Shown: piece by piece, positions 9,138 to 19,448 of the stretch
Position numbering within the stretch: the first letter of the stretch is position 1
Layout: every line of letters starts with the position of its first letter
NCBI GenBank assembly: GCA_028245195.1
Contig: JAOKCF010000002.1
Coordinates: 1 to 64,000, forward strand
DNA length: 64,000 bases
DNA from: Vicingaceae bacterium
GTDB taxonomy: Bacteria; Bacteroidota; Bacteroidia; Flavobacteriales_E; Vicingaceae
Direction: 5' to 3'
Program-made: the position numbers and the translations under genes
Notes under the pieces: model-generated
The model's input: the letters and a program-made list of their open reading frames with translations, nothing else
Told to the model about the DNA's origin: nothing
Databases searched by the model: none

Positions 9138-12100
9138 ATGTTCGGAGCACTAACAAAGACTTTCCAAAAGATGATGGGAAGTAAAGCAGACAGAGATTTT
9201 AAAGAAGTAACCCCAATGGTGGAGAAAATTAAAGCAGTATTCCCTGCCTTAGCATCTTTATCCAATGATGAGTTAAGAGCTAAAACAGCTGACTTTAAAA
9301 GTAGAATTCAAGCACATATTTCAACTGAACTGTCCACTATAGAGGAATTAAAAGCCAAAGTAGATACGACTGTTGAAGTTAATGAGAAGGAAGATCTTTA
9401 CACCGAAATTGACAAATTAGAGGGCGGCATTGACGACAAAATTGAAGAAGTTCTATTGGAGATTTTACCTGAAGCCTTTGCAGTTGTTAAAGAAACTGCC
9501 AGAAGATTTTCTGAAAATGAAAAAATAGAAGTTACAGCATCTAAAATGGATCGCGACATTGCAGTTGAAAGAGACAGTGTCGAAATTTCAGGAGAAAAGG
9601 CACATTGGTCAACAACCTGGAATGCTGCAGGAGCTGAAATCAAGTGGGATATGGTTCACTACGATGTTCAGTTAATTGGTGGAATTACGTTACATACTGG
9701 GAAAATTGCTGAAATGGCTACCGGTGAAGGAAAAACCTTGGTTGCAACTTTACCTGTATATCTAAATGCATTGACCGAACGAGGTGTTCATTTAGTTACT
9801 GTAAACAATTACTTGGCAAAAAGAGATTCTGAGTGGATGGGTCCATTATTCGAATTTCATGGCCTAACCATAGATTGTATTGACAACCACCAACCAAACT
9901 CACCTGAACGAAAGGCTGCGTACAAAGCAGACATTACATACGGAACAAATAACGAGTTTGGCTTTGATTATTTGAGAGATAACATGTCTCGAACTCCTGA
10001 AGAATTGGTTCAGCGAAAGCCACATTATGCCATTATTGATGAGGTAGATTCAGTTTTAATTGACGATGCTAGAACACCTTTAATTATTTCGGGGCCAACT
10101 CCAAAAGGAGACATCCACGAATTTGCCGAATTAAAGCCGGTAATTGATAAGTTGGTAAGTGCTCAAAAGAAGCTGGTGACGACATTAATTGCCGATGCCA
10201 AAAAGAAATTAACTGCAGACGTTACCGATTCTAAAGAGCAGAAAAAACTGACGGAAGAAGGTGGCATGGCTTTGCTTAGAAGTTTTAGAGGTTTACCAAA
10301 AAATAAGGCGTTGATCAAGTTTTTAAGTGAGCCAGGTATTCGCGCTCAACTTCAAAAGACTGAGAATTTCTACATGCAAGATCAATCGAAAGAGATGCAC
10401 CTTGTTGACGCTGAGTTATTTTTCACAATTGACGAAAAAAACAATTCTATTGAGCTATCCGAAAAGGGAATCGATTTGCTTTCAGGAACTGGCGGAGATA
10501 AAGATTTCTTCGTGTTACCAGATTTAAGCACGCTTCTCGGACAAGCCGAAAAATCCGGAAAAAGCGACGAAGAAGTAGTTGCAGAGAAAGATCAAATCAT
10601 TCAAGACTATTCTATAAAAGCAGAACGGATTCATACGATCAACCAATTGCTAAAAGCCTATACCTTGTTTGAAAAAGACACGGAATATGTGGTAATGGAC
10701 AACAAGGTAAAGATTGTTGACGAGCAAACTGGTCGAATCATGGAAGGGCGACGATATTCCGATGGATTACACCAAGCCATTGAATCAAAGGAGAACGTAA
10801 AAGTGGAAGCAGCTACCCAAACGTATGCTACTGTTACTTTACAGAACTTTTTTAGAATGTACCACAAACTTTCGGGCATGACCGGAACGGCGGAAACGGA
10901 AGCAGGAGAATTATGGGACATCTATGAATTAGATGTAGTTGTTATACCAACGAACCGACCCATTGCAAGGGACGATAGAGAAGATTTAGTCTACAAAACT
11001 ACCAGGGAAAAATACAACGCGGTTATTGCTGAAACAGAGATTTTAGTAAAAGCCGGCAGACCAGTACTAGTAGGTACAACTTCTGTTGAAATCTCAGAAT
11101 TGTTAAGTAGAATGTTGAAGATGAAAAACATCAAACACAACGTTCTAAACGCGAAAATGCACCAAAGAGAATCTGAGGTGGTTGCGGAAGCAGGAAAATC
11201 AGGAGCAGTTACCATTGCCACCAACATGGCAGGTCGTGGAACAGATATTAAGCTTACAAAAGAAGTAAAAGAGGCAGGAGGGCTCGCAATTATTGGTACA
11301 GAGCGACACGAATCGAGAAGGGTAGATAGACAGTTGAGAGGACGTGCAGGTAGACAAGGAGATCCAGGAAGTTCGCAATTCTATGTTTCTTTGGAAGATA
11401 ACTTAATGCGTTTGTTTGGCTCTGATAGAATTGCCAAGTTAATGGACAGAATGGGCTTAGAGGAAGGAGAAGTAATTCAGCACTCGATGATTACAAAATC
11501 CATTGAACGAGCACAGAAAAAAGTAGAGGAAAATAACTTCGGTATTCGTAAGCGATTATTGGAGTATGATGATGTAATGAACTCTCAACGTGAGGTAATT
11601 TACAAACGACGAAGAAACGCATTGTATGGTGAGCGATTAAATGTCGACATCTCTAACATGATGTACGATTCTACCGGAACTATCGTTCAGTATGGCTTAG
11701 AAGGAAAAGATTTTGAAGACTTCAAATTTGAATTGATTCGAAACTTTAGCATGGACAGTCCGGTAAGCGAACAGGAATTCATGAACTCAAGAGAAGATGA
11801 ACTAACAGAAAATATTTATAGTATCGCTTACAAAAGCTACATGAATAAATCTGAAATGGTTTCTAGAACAGCTTTTCCTGTAATAAAGGATGTTTACGAG
11901 AATGAGTCGAATAGTTTCGAAAACATTGTTGTTCCTTTTACAGATGGCAAGAAAACGATTCAAGTTGTAACACCTTTAGAAGAAGCTTACAAAACAGAAG
12001 CTAAATCACTCATTAACTCATTTGAGAAAAATGTAATCTTAGCCATGATTGACAATTCATGGAAAGAACATTTACGCGAAATGGATGACTTGAAGCAGTC

Positions 12101-12473
12101 TGTTCAAGGGGCAGTTTATGAACAAAAAGACCCCTTGTTGATTTACAAGTTTGAAGCATTTGAGCTATTTAAGCAAATGATTGACCGAACGAACAAAGAA
12201 ATCATCACTTTCTTAATGAAAGGAAATTTACCTCAACAGCAACAACCTCAAGTGCAGCAGGCTGCTGCTCCAAGGCAAGAGCAACCTAAACTTCAAACCT
12301 CTAGAACTGAAACACCTTCATTAAGCAAAGGAGATGATGGAGGAAGGCAATCTGGAAATACAGAAGCTCCACGACCAAAACCACAGCCCATAAGAGCTGA
12401 AGCGAAAGTGGGAAGAAACGAACCTTGCCCTTGCGGAAGTGGAAAGAAATACAAACAGTGCCACGGTAAGTAA
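9138..12473 (+). CDS. secA: Preprotein translocase ATPase SecA
   Basis: 1111 residues from ATG 9138, the larger size typical of Bacteroidota because of insertions. Walker A is ATGEGKT (residues 194-200), the DEVDS box is at 301-305, and the second helicase half has [12 protein letters not shown] and the arginine-finger block [14 protein letters not shown] Bacteroidota-specific stretch (about residues 340-450, rich in Lys and Glu) separates the first motor half from the rest. The C-terminus has a Gln/Pro-rich linker and a zinc knuckle ([15 protein letters not shown], Cys1097, Cys1099, Cys1108, His1109) that binds SecB and lipids. It drives protein export through SecYEG, upstream of all the secreted proteins here. 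Confidence 0.98.
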   Translation: MFGALTKTFQKMMGSKADRDFKEVTPMVEKIKAVFPALASLSNDELRAKTADFKSRIQAHISTELSTIEELKAKVDTTVEVNEKEDLYTEIDKLEGGIDDKIEEVLLEILPEAFAVVKETARRFSENEKIEVTASKMDRDIAVERDSVEISGEKAHWSTTWNAAGAEIKWDMVHYDVQLIGGITLHTGKIAEMATGEGKTLVATLPVYLNALTERGVHLVTVNNYLAKRDSEWMGPLFEFHGLTIDCIDNHQPNSPERKAAYKADITYGTNNEFGFDYLRDNMSRTPEELVQRKPHYAIIDEVDSVLIDDARTPLIISGPTPKGDIHEFAELKPVIDKLVSAQKKLVTTLIADAKKKLTADVTDSKEQKKLTEEGGMALLRSFRGLPKNKALIKFLSEPGIRAQLQKTENFYMQDQSKEMHLVDAELFFTIDEKNNSIELSEKGIDLLSGTGGDKDFFVLPDLSTLLGQAEKSGKSDEEVVAEKDQIIQDYSIKAERIHTINQLLKAYTLFEKDTEYVVMDNKVKIVDEQTGRIMEGRRYSDGLHQAIESKENVKVEAATQTYATVTLQNFFRMYHKLSGMTGTAETEAGELWDIYELDVVVIPTNRPIARDDREDLVYKTTREKYNAVIAETEILVKAGRPVLVGTTSVEISELLSRMLKMKNIKHNVLNAKMHQRESEVVAEAGKSGAVTIATNMAGRGTDIKLTKEVKEAGGLAIIGTERHESRRVDRQLRGRAGRQGDPGSSQFYVSLEDNLMRLFGSDRIAKLMDRMGLEEGEVIQHSMITKSIERAQKKVEENNFGIRKRLLEYDDVMNSQREVIYKRRRNALYGERLNVDISNMMYDSTGTIVQYGLEGKDFEDFKFELIRNFSMDSPVSEQEFMNSREDELTENIYSIAYKSYMNKSEMVSRTAFPVIKDVYENESNSFENIVVPFTDGKKTIQVVTPLEEAYKTEAKSLINSFEKNVILAMIDNSWKEHLREMDDLKQSVQGAVYEQKDPLLIYKFEAFELFKQMIDRTNKEIITFLMKGNLPQQQQPQVQQAAAPRQEQPKLQTSRTETPSLSKGDDGGRQSGNTEAPRPKPQPIRAEAKVGRNEPCPCGSGKKYKQCHGK

Positions 12474-12495
12474 TTCAAGCAATTCTTAAAATACT

Positions 12496-12528
12496 AAGCC
12501 ATCTCGAAAATCGAGATGGCTTTTTTTC
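12496..12528 (+). terminator. Terminator of secA
   Basis: A 12-bp perfect stem (AAGCCATCTCGA with TCGAGATGGCTT), an AAA loop and seven T, 22 bases after the secA stop. Almost the same stem occurs at 49193-49219. Confidence 0.9.
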
Positions 12529-12638
12529 TGGGTTATGTCAGCTAAATTTTAACAAAACGAACTTATCAACCGTCTAACACAAAAATTCGTTTTCATGCAG
12601 CGGATTTTATATTTTCGTCTCACTAAAAAACTAAATTC

Positions 12639-13529
12639 ATGGCAACACTCAGCATTAAAAATTTAAGTAAAACCTATCCTAACGGAGTTAAGGCTCTCAA
12701 TAACGTCAGCATTGAAATTGAAAATGGAATGTTCGGCCTTTTGGGACCAAACGGAGCCGGTAAATCATCATTAATGAGAACATTGGCAACTTTACAAGAA
12801 GCAGATTCTGGAAGTGCGTTTTTAGATGACATTGATATTTTAAACAACCCAACAGAACTTCGCCAAGTTTTAGGTTACTTGCCACAAGAGTTTGGCGTTT
12901 ATGCAAAAATTACAGCGGAGCAATTGTTAGACCATATTTGCTTGCTAAAAGGAATTTCGAATCGAAAAGAGCGAAAAGAACTTGTAGGCTATTTGTTGCA
13001 GAAAGTGAATTTATACGATAAAAGAAACAAAAGCGTAAAAGGCTTTTCCGGAGGAATGAAACAACGGGTTGGAATTGCGCAAGCGTTGATTGGTAGTCCA
13101 AAATTGATAATTGTAGATGAGCCAACAGCAGGTTTAGACCCGGGAGAACGCAACCGTTTTCACAATCTCTTAGCAGATGTAGGAAAAGAAGTTATTATTC
13201 TTTTATCCACTCACATTGTTGACGATGTGCGAGAACTTTGCAGCGAATTTGCGGTAATGAATCAAGGTGAGATTGTTTATCATGGTGCACCAAAAGATGC
13301 CATTTTCGAATTAAAAGGTAAAGTGTGGCAAAAATCTATCGAAAGAGAAGAGCTAGAAGAACATCAGAAAAATCATCAAGTAATCTCTGACAAAATGATA
13401 GCAGGAAAACCCGTTATTCATGCGTTTTCTGACATTAACCCATCAGATGGTTTCAACTTGGTTGAGCCTAGCTTGGAGGATGTTTTCTTTGTGAAAACAA
13501 AATTAAATCAAGTTGTTGTATCCGTTTAA
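12639..13529 (+). CDS. ABC-2 type transporter ATP-binding protein
   Basis: 296 residues. Walker A is GPNGAGKSS (36-44), the signature FSGGMKQR has its Ser at 137, and Walker B LIIVDEPTAGLD has Asp160-Glu161, followed by the switch STHIVDDV. The C-terminal ~80 residues are the usual regulatory extension. It lies 11 bases before the permease/aminopeptidase gene, which is surely its partner. The cargo is unknown. The length and layout resemble GldA-type ATPases, but the neighbour is not GldF, so I do not call it gldA. Confidence 0.92.
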   Translation: MATLSIKNLSKTYPNGVKALNNVSIEIENGMFGLLGPNGAGKSSLMRTLATLQEADSGSAFLDDIDILNNPTELRQVLGYLPQEFGVYAKITAEQLLDHICLLKGISNRKERKELVGYLLQKVNLYDKRNKSVKGFSGGMKQRVGIAQALIGSPKLIIVDEPTAGLDPGERNRFHNLLADVGKEVIILLSTHIVDDVRELCSEFAVMNQGEIVYHGAPKDAIFELKGKVWQKSIEREELEEHQKNHQVISDKMIAGKPVIHAFSDINPSDGFNLVEPSLEDVFFVKTKLNQVVVSV

Positions 13530-13540
13530 AACCAACTGTC

Positions 13541-16500
13541 ATGTTTAAAGAATTTTTTCTCTTAGAGATAAAATCGGCACTGAAGAGGCCGATGGTTTAT
13601 ATTTTCTTCTTAATTGTTGCCCTGCTAAGTTTTTTCGCTGTAATAACTGATAGTATTACCATAGGTGGCTCGGTGGGTAACGTCATGAAAAATGCTCCAG
13701 TTGTTATTACTCAGTTTGTTGGCGTATTTTCAATCATTGGGGTTCTCTTTGCCGTTGCTTTTTTCAACAATGCTGCGCTTAGAGATTACAATAATCAGTT
13801 TAATGAAATTCTATTTAGTACTCCCATTAGTAAAGCTTCTTTCCTTTTTGGGCGTTTTTTCGGAGCACTGATGCTTTCTACTATACCACTTTTAGGAGTT
13901 TATTTGGGTGTCGTATTAGGATCTTCACTCGGCCCCATTTTGGGCTCCGTTAGTGCGGAACGAATTGGACCATTATTTCTTGAAACTTTTGTAAATAATT
14001 ACCTTTTATTCATCCTACCAAATATGTTTATCGCCGGGGTAATCGTTTTTGCTTTAGCCATTAAATTCAAAAATACGGTAGTGTCTTTTGTTGGTGCCTT
14101 TGGTTTAATAGTTGCTTACAGCATAGCAGGCACCCTGCTCTCTGATGTTGATAATGAAACCATTGCTGCTTTAGCTGACACTTTTGGAGATAGAGCTTGG
14201 ACAGTAGAATCTCGCTATTTCACCCCAATGGAAAAGAATACGGTTTCTCCCGGATTTTCGGGAATCCTTTTTCTGAACCGTTTAGTCTGGTTAGGCATTG
14301 GAGCCATTGTATTAATTGTTACCTACCTCAACTTTTCATTTAAAGAAAAACAATCAAAAGCGAAAAAACAAAATGTAAAGAACACCACCTTCCAATTAAT
14401 ACAAAAGCCACAAGTTTCAGAAGCTTATAGTAGCTGGTTACAATTCAGTAGCTTTTTCAAAATCAGCTTTCTAAACATCTTTAAGAGTGTTGTTTTTAAG
14501 GTCATCTTTTTATTTGCCTTGATTTTATTGGTTTCAAACATTGTTGGAGGGTACGAGTACTTCGGTCTTAAATCCTATCCGCTCACCTACATTGTGATAG
14601 ATATGATTAATGGTTCAACGACCATTTTCTTTATCATTATCATTGTTTTCTTTAGTGGCGAGCTTGTTTGGAATGATCGCTCTTCGAAAATTGACGAAGT
14701 AATAAATGCAACTCCACACAGCTCCATCTCTTCACTTTTAGGAAAGGTTGCTACCCTTGTCGGAGTTTCTACCTTCCTGTATATAATTTTTTCAGTTATC
14801 GGGATTACCTATCAACTCATTCTTGGCTTTACGTTCATCGAGTTTGGTTTATACTTCACGAATTACCTTTATGAATTCTTACCCAATTACCTGTTCTTTA
14901 GCATTCTATTTACTGCGATTCAGGTGTTTATCAACAATAAATATTTAGGCTACTTCGTCGCTGTTCTTTTGACTTTTCTACTAGATATTATTTTGTTTGC
15001 CTTAGACGTGAATACAAATATGATTAATTTGGGTAGCCGACCAAGTTTGAGCTATTCGGATATGAATGGTTTCGGACCTGGAGCATTAAGCGCTAGTTGG
15101 TTTTCAACCTATTGGTTGTTATTTGGAGGCATACTCTTAGTCTTGTCTGCCGTTTTTTGGGTGCGATCAACAGGCGGAAATGCAAAAACACGTTGGAAGC
15201 TTGTCCGGGTTAATTTAAAAGGCAGGAACAGTTTAATTCTTGCTGTTGTCAGCATACTTTGGCTTGGTACTGCTTCCTATGTCTATTACAATACTCAAAT
15301 TCTAAACTCTTATGAAACCAGAGATGAGCAAGAGCAAATTTCGGTTGATTATGAAAAACAGCTGAAGAAGTATGAAAGTATCACTTTACCTAAAGTGAAA
15401 GAAATTGTTTACACATTTGATATATTCCCCAATAAACGGGACGTAAAAGCAAAAGCGGACTTGATTGTCAAAAATGAATCAAACAAAGCAATTGATTCGA
15501 TTCATTACAACATTAATTCAGATACTGACCCCAAGTTTACCATTCCTAATGGTTCTTTAGTTTTTGATGACGAGCGACTCGGTTATAGAATTTACGAACT
15601 AAATTCTCCTTTGCAACCAGGTGAATTTATGAAAATTAAAATAGAAGTAGACTATATCTCAGAAGGTTTTGAGAATGGCCGGGGCAGCACAAACATTGTA
15701 AGAAATGGCACTTTCTTAAACAACCGAGTTATTCCACAGATGGGATACAATTCAGGTGCTGAAATTGCAGATAAAAATGATAGAATTAAATTTGAATTAC
15801 CACCAAAAAGTAGAATGCCTGCGCTGTACGAAGGTGACTCTTGCACAGCTGATTGCATGACGAATTACTTATCAGAGGGCCGTTCAGATTGGATAAAAAC
15901 AGAAACTTTTATCTCTACTTCTTCAGATCAAATTGCAATTGCTCCAGGTTCTTTAGTAAAGGAATGGCAAGAGGGCGATAGAAATTATTACCATTACAAA
16001 GTTGATGAGCCTTCACAAGACTTTTGTTCATTCATTTCAGCAGATTTTGAAGTGGCAAAACGAGATTGGAATGGAATTTCTTTAGAAGTATATTACGATG
16101 AAAAGCATGCTTACAACACAGATTTAATGTTGGATGCTATTCAAAAATCTTTAGAATATTACATTGAAAACTTTGGCCCATATTATCACAAACAAGCAAG
16201 AATTATTGAGTTTCCAAATTATAGCACGTTTGCTCAAGCATTTCCGGGCACTATGCCATACTCTGAATCTTTTGGGTTCATTATTGACCTAGAAGACACC
16301 ACAAAGAATAATGTAATTGATGCGGTTGTAGCTCATGAAATGGCTCACCAATGGTGGGCTCATCAATTATTAGGTGCTAACATGCAAGGTGGCACAATGC
16401 TCTCAGAAGCATTTTCTGAATACTCTTCATTAATGGTGATGAAACAAAAAAAGTCTCCTCTAGAAATGAAAGAATTTTTGAATTACGATTTTAACCGCTA

Positions 16501-17113
16501 TTTAAGAGGAAGAGGCGGAGAAACAGAGAATGAATTACCCCTTTACAAAGTTGAAAATCAACAATACATTCATTACGGAAAAGGAAGTGTAATTCTATAT
16601 GCGCTGCAAGATTACATTGGCGAAGACAAAGTGAATTTGGCCATGAGTAATTTCCTTGCAGAATTTCGCTACAAAGCTCCTCCCTACCCTACTTCATTAG
16701 ACTTTTTAAGGCACCTAGAACCTCAAGTCCCAGATTCTTTAAACTACTTAATTGAAGATTGGTTTAAGAGCATTACACTGTATGACTTTAGGTTAAAAGA
16801 GGCTACTTACGTGAAAAACGAAACTGGTAAATATAAAGTAACACTAGAAATGGAAAACCGCAAATTAAAAGCAGATACTGTAGGAAATGAAATTGAAGTA
16901 CCGCTGAATGATTGGGTAGACGTTGGCTTGTTTAAAGACAGTGAAGGGAAAGAATTATTAGCCCTAGAAAGAATTAAGTTTAATGGAAATATGCAATCTT
17001 ATACTTTCACAGTTGACACTATTCCTGCGAAAGCGGCAATTGACCCTAAGCGCATTTTAATTGAACGAGTCTATGAAAAAGACAATTTTAATACGGTGAG
17101 TGAAAAAGAATAA
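13541..17113 (+). CDS. ABC-2 permease fused to an M1-family aminopeptidase
   Basis: 1190 residues. The N-terminal half is two blocks of hydrophobic helices (about residues 15-270 and 310-600) of the ABC-2 permease kind. The C-terminal half (about 620-1190) is an M1 peptidase domain with HEMAH at 932-936, followed by QWW and the glutamate zinc ligand in LSEAFSEY (Glu956). The spacing between His936 and that Glu is 19 residues rather than the classic 18. The usual GAMEN loop is replaced by a stretch with PYSESFGF. Both changes are, to my knowledge, shared by this fusion family. The domain order suggests a peptidase held on the outer face of the membrane, coupled to an ATP-driven pump. Stop at 17113, convergent with the DUF2461 gene. 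Confidence 0.9.
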   Translation: MFKEFFLLEIKSALKRPMVYIFFLIVALLSFFAVITDSITIGGSVGNVMKNAPVVITQFVGVFSIIGVLFAVAFFNNAALRDYNNQFNEILFSTPISKASFLFGRFFGALMLSTIPLLGVYLGVVLGSSLGPILGSVSAERIGPLFLETFVNNYLLFILPNMFIAGVIVFALAIKFKNTVVSFVGAFGLIVAYSIAGTLLSDVDNETIAALADTFGDRAWTVESRYFTPMEKNTVSPGFSGILFLNRLVWLGIGAIVLIVTYLNFSFKEKQSKAKKQNVKNTTFQLIQKPQVSEAYSSWLQFSSFFKISFLNIFKSVVFKVIFLFALILLVSNIVGGYEYFGLKSYPLTYIVIDMINGSTTIFFIIIIVFFSGELVWNDRSSKIDEVINATPHSSISSLLGKVATLVGVSTFLYIIFSVIGITYQLILGFTFIEFGLYFTNYLYEFLPNYLFFSILFTAIQVFINNKYLGYFVAVLLTFLLDIILFALDVNTNMINLGSRPSLSYSDMNGFGPGALSASWFSTYWLLFGGILLVLSAVFWVRSTGGNAKTRWKLVRVNLKGRNSLILAVVSILWLGTASYVYYNTQILNSYETRDEQEQISVDYEKQLKKYESITLPKVKEIVYTFDIFPNKRDVKAKADLIVKNESNKAIDSIHYNINSDTDPKFTIPNGSLVFDDERLGYRIYELNSPLQPGEFMKIKIEVDYISEGFENGRGSTNIVRNGTFLNNRVIPQMGYNSGAEIADKNDRIKFELPPKSRMPALYEGDSCTADCMTNYLSEGRSDWIKTETFISTSSDQIAIAPGSLVKEWQEGDRNYYHYKVDEPSQDFCSFISADFEVAKRDWNGISLEVYYDEKHAYNTDLMLDAIQKSLEYYIENFGPYYHKQARIIEFPNYSTFAQAFPGTMPYSESFGFIIDLEDTTKNNVIDAVVAHEMAHQWWAHQLLGANMQGGTMLSEAFSEYSSLMVMKQKKSPLEMKEFLNYDFNRYLRGRGGETENELPLYKVENQQYIHYGKGSVILYALQDYIGEDKVNLAMSNFLAEFRYKAPPYPTSLDFLRHLEPQVPDSLNYLIEDWFKSITLYDFRLKEATYVKNETGKYKVTLEMENRKLKADTVGNEIEVPLNDWVDVGLFKDSEGKELLALERIKFNGNMQSYTFTVDTIPAKAAIDPKRILIERVYEKDNFNTVSEKE

Positions 17114-17130
17114 TAATTGGTCATGAAATA

Positions 17131-17787
17131 TTACACCGTTACTGCTTTGTTTAAGTACCTTCTAAAGGGTAGCATTTCTTGATATACTTCAATTAAGTAA
17201 TCATCGAAATTTGGTGAAACGATTTCTTCTCGTGTAAGCGAACGTTCTACGGCAAAGGTTTTGTACTTCAACAAGTCAATGTGCTCATGATTTGGAGAAA
17301 AGCCTTTTGGGGAATTTGTTAGTTCATCACCTGTTTGAATTAATCCGCCAAAGGTTTTTTGAAATGATTTTTTGTTCAAAATATTTTTGAGCTCAGCACC
17401 ATCAAAATCAATAGCCTGGCGAATGCTTCCGATTAGGTCTGACTTTGGTTTAAAGTAACCGCCGGCAATAAAGCTTTCATTTACTCCAATGTGAATGTAG
17501 AAATCTCCTTGTTTAGAAAGTTGGTCTAACCCCGCACCAAAATGATCCTTGTAAACGGGTTTGTTGGGGTGAAACATTAAATTATTATTAATTCTATTGA
17601 TCCCCATCTTTCCGGTTGTTGGCGTATATTCTTTATCCACTTTAGCCAATTTCAAGCTCAATTGATCTAACCAAGCAATGTGCGCATCCCGAACTTGAAG
17701 ATAGAACGATCGATTTTCATCCATCCACTCTTTGGAATTATTCTTTTGCAGCAGTTCTAAAAATTCGAATAGGTGAGGGAAATGCAT
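17131..17787 (-). CDS. DUF2461 family protein
   Basis: 218 residues. It matches the DUF2461/TIGR02453 family in length and in its blocks: FPHLFEFLELLQKNNSKEWM at the start, GINRINNNLMFHPNKPVYKD in the middle, and YIHIGVNESFIAGGYF. The family is soluble and of unknown function. The stop is 17 bases from the end of the convergent permease/peptidase gene. Confidence 0.88.
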   Translation of the reverse strand: MHFPHLFEFLELLQKNNSKEWMDENRSFYLQVRDAHIAWLDQLSLKLAKVDKEYTPTTGKMGINRINNNLMFHPNKPVYKDHFGAGLDQLSKQGDFYIHIGVNESFIAGGYFKPKSDLIGSIRQAIDFDGAELKNILNKKSFQKTFGGLIQTGDELTNSPKGFSPNHEHIDLLKYKTFAVERSLTREEIVSPNFDDYLIEVYQEMLPFRRYLNKAVTV

Positions 17788-17860
17788 GTATTTTTTTAAA
17801 GGAAGAACAACTGCTATTTGAGTTTGGTTTTAAGAAAATCAACATCACCAAAAAACGAAA

Positions 17861-17892
17861 CAACCTGAAACATTTAAGAACCTTTCAGGTTA
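17861..17892 (-). terminator. Terminator-like hairpin after the DUF3108 gene
   Basis: Inverted repeat AACCTGAAA / TTTCAGGTT (9-10 bp stem, 11-base loop) 43 bases past the DUF3108 stop; the minus-strand side runs into a T-rich stretch (GTTTCGTTTTTTGG) a few bases later. Confidence 0.6.
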
Positions 17893-17934
17893 TTTTCATT
17901 CGTAAAGCAAAAATTTGCAATTCGTAATACAATC

Positions 17935-18765
17935 CTATCTCTTCGCCATTGGGTTCGATAGATTCTTGTATTCAATTAACTCCATGCGAACGGAACCAAC
18001 CAGTATTTTCGCTCTAGCTAGAATTGGAATCTTGTTCTCATCTTTCGTAATGTAAACGGTAACATCATCATCCCTTTTAAAAATCCTTCCTTCTTGAACC
18101 ACAGGGTGAAAAATCATGCACTCGAATTTTCCTGCGTCTACTCGAATCGTTTTGGTTCCTGCGTATTTTATTTTTATTGGATAAACCTCTCTGTCAACAA
18201 AAGAATCAAATTCATACACCTGATTTTTTTGTGCGTTACTAAAGTCAATTGTGCGGGCATAATAGAAGGAAGAAATCATGTCTTGCACACCGTGTGGAAC
18301 TTTAAACTCCTCTTTTTTCTGAACATACTCCACTTTCTCTTCATTTTGAAAAAACTTATAGTCTTGTTCTTTTTTGTAGCCTCCTTCTTCTATTCGGCGA
18401 ACAAACAACCAAGGAAAAATACCCTCTTCGTCTAAATAGGTTTCGTACTTATCTCTCACTTTAAAGAACCAATCAAATGCAGAAATGCTATACCCTCTTC
18501 CAATAATGTGCAAGATATCTCTGCCCTGAATTTTCTTTTTAACCTTCTTTACTTCCATTGTTGCTTCGCCGGCGTTCATGATGCCATAGGCCAATTTGTA
18601 TTTTAAAAACTCGCCATCTTTAAATGCTTTGTTTTCTACTTTTCGATACTCAAATGGTCGTACGGTTAATGAATCTCCCTTTTGCTTTTCTTCAGGTTGA
18701 GCATGGGAAACAATACAAAAAGTAAAAAAGAAGAAAATGCTGAAAAAAGAAATCGATTTTTTCAT
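17935..18765 (-). CDS. DUF3108 family exported protein
   Basis: 276 residues from ATG 18765 (an ATG five codons earlier gives a less natural signal peptide). A Sec signal peptide (MKKSISFFSIFFFF, cleavage near SHA-Q) is followed by the DUF3108 domain: FKDGEFLKYKLAYGIMNAGEA, the RDKYETYLDEEG block and a C-terminal ILARAKILVGSVRMELIEY. The family is periplasmic or outer-membrane associated, of unknown function, probably a beta-rich lipid-binding shell. It is encoded 48 bases downstream of the SpoU methyltransferase, probably on its transcript. Confidence 0.85.
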   Translation of the reverse strand: MKKSISFFSIFFFFTFCIVSHAQPEEKQKGDSLTVRPFEYRKVENKAFKDGEFLKYKLAYGIMNAGEATMEVKKVKKKIQGRDILHIIGRGYSISAFDWFFKVRDKYETYLDEEGIFPWLFVRRIEEGGYKKEQDYKFFQNEEKVEYVQKKEEFKVPHGVQDMISSFYYARTIDFSNAQKNQVYEFDSFVDREVYPIKIKYAGTKTIRVDAGKFECMIFHPVVQEGRIFKRDDDVTVYITKDENKIPILARAKILVGSVRMELIEYKNLSNPMAKR

Positions 18766-18813
18766 GATAACTGTTTCCAAATACCATTCAAAGAATATGC
18801 CATATCTAAAAAT

Positions 18814-19353
18814 CTAACTAAGTTTCTCGAATTTAGCACTTAAATCCCACAATACAACGCCTGCACTAACCGATATATTGAGTGAATGCTTGGTTCCTTT
18901 CTGCGGTATTTCAACAACCGCGTCACTTAAGTTTATAACGTTTTGCTCTACACCGTATACTTCGTGTCCAAAAACTAACGCTAACTTTTGGCCCTTCTTC
19001 ACCTCAAAATCATTTAAAAACACACTGCCATCTGTTTGCTCAATTGAAAGTATGGTATAGCCTTGTTCCTTAAGAGAAGCAACCGCCGCCTCTGTTTTTT
19101 CAAAGTACTTCCAATCGACAGATTCAGTTGCTCCAAGCGCCGTTTTATTAATTTCTCTATGTGGTGGCTGAGCAGTAATACCGCACAAGTAAACAGCTTC
19201 AATTGCCATGGCGTCGGAAGTTCTAAAAACGGATCCAATATTATTCAAGCTTCTAATGTTATCTAGTACAACGACGATTGGTGTTTTCTTAGAATTTTTA
19301 AAGCTTTCAAGGTCAATTCTACCCAATTCTTCATTGGCTAATTTTCGATTCAT
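18814..19353 (-). CDS. SpoU/TrmH family RNA methyltransferase
   Basis: 179 residues, a minimal SPOUT methyltransferase. All three knot motifs are visible: motif 1 LNNIGSVFRTSDA, motif 2 ALVFGHEVYGVEQ and motif 3 IPQKGTKHSLNISVSAGV. These enzymes put 2-prime-O-methyl groups on rRNA or tRNA ribose. The size suggests a TrmH- or TrmL-like tRNA enzyme, but the target cannot be read from the sequence. It is divergent from mutS, 95 bases apart. Confidence 0.9.
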   Translation of the reverse strand: MNRKLANEELGRIDLESFKNSKKTPIVVVLDNIRSLNNIGSVFRTSDAMAIEAVYLCGITAQPPHREINKTALGATESVDWKYFEKTEAAVASLKEQGYTILSIEQTDGSVFLNDFEVKKGQKLALVFGHEVYGVEQNVINLSDAVVEIPQKGTKHSLNISVSAGVVLWDLSAKFEKLS

Positions 19354-19448
19354 GATTCAGTTTGTTTGTGAAAAACTAATGATAAATAGGAAGCAACAAA
19401 AGTAGCACCAGCAAAGCGATCTTATTACTTTTAAAGTTCTAAAAAAAT

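Noticed and set aside
18094-18435. 113-codon open frame opposite the DUF3108 gene
   Set aside because: It is antisense to a recognised family; low-complexity hydrophobic residues only.
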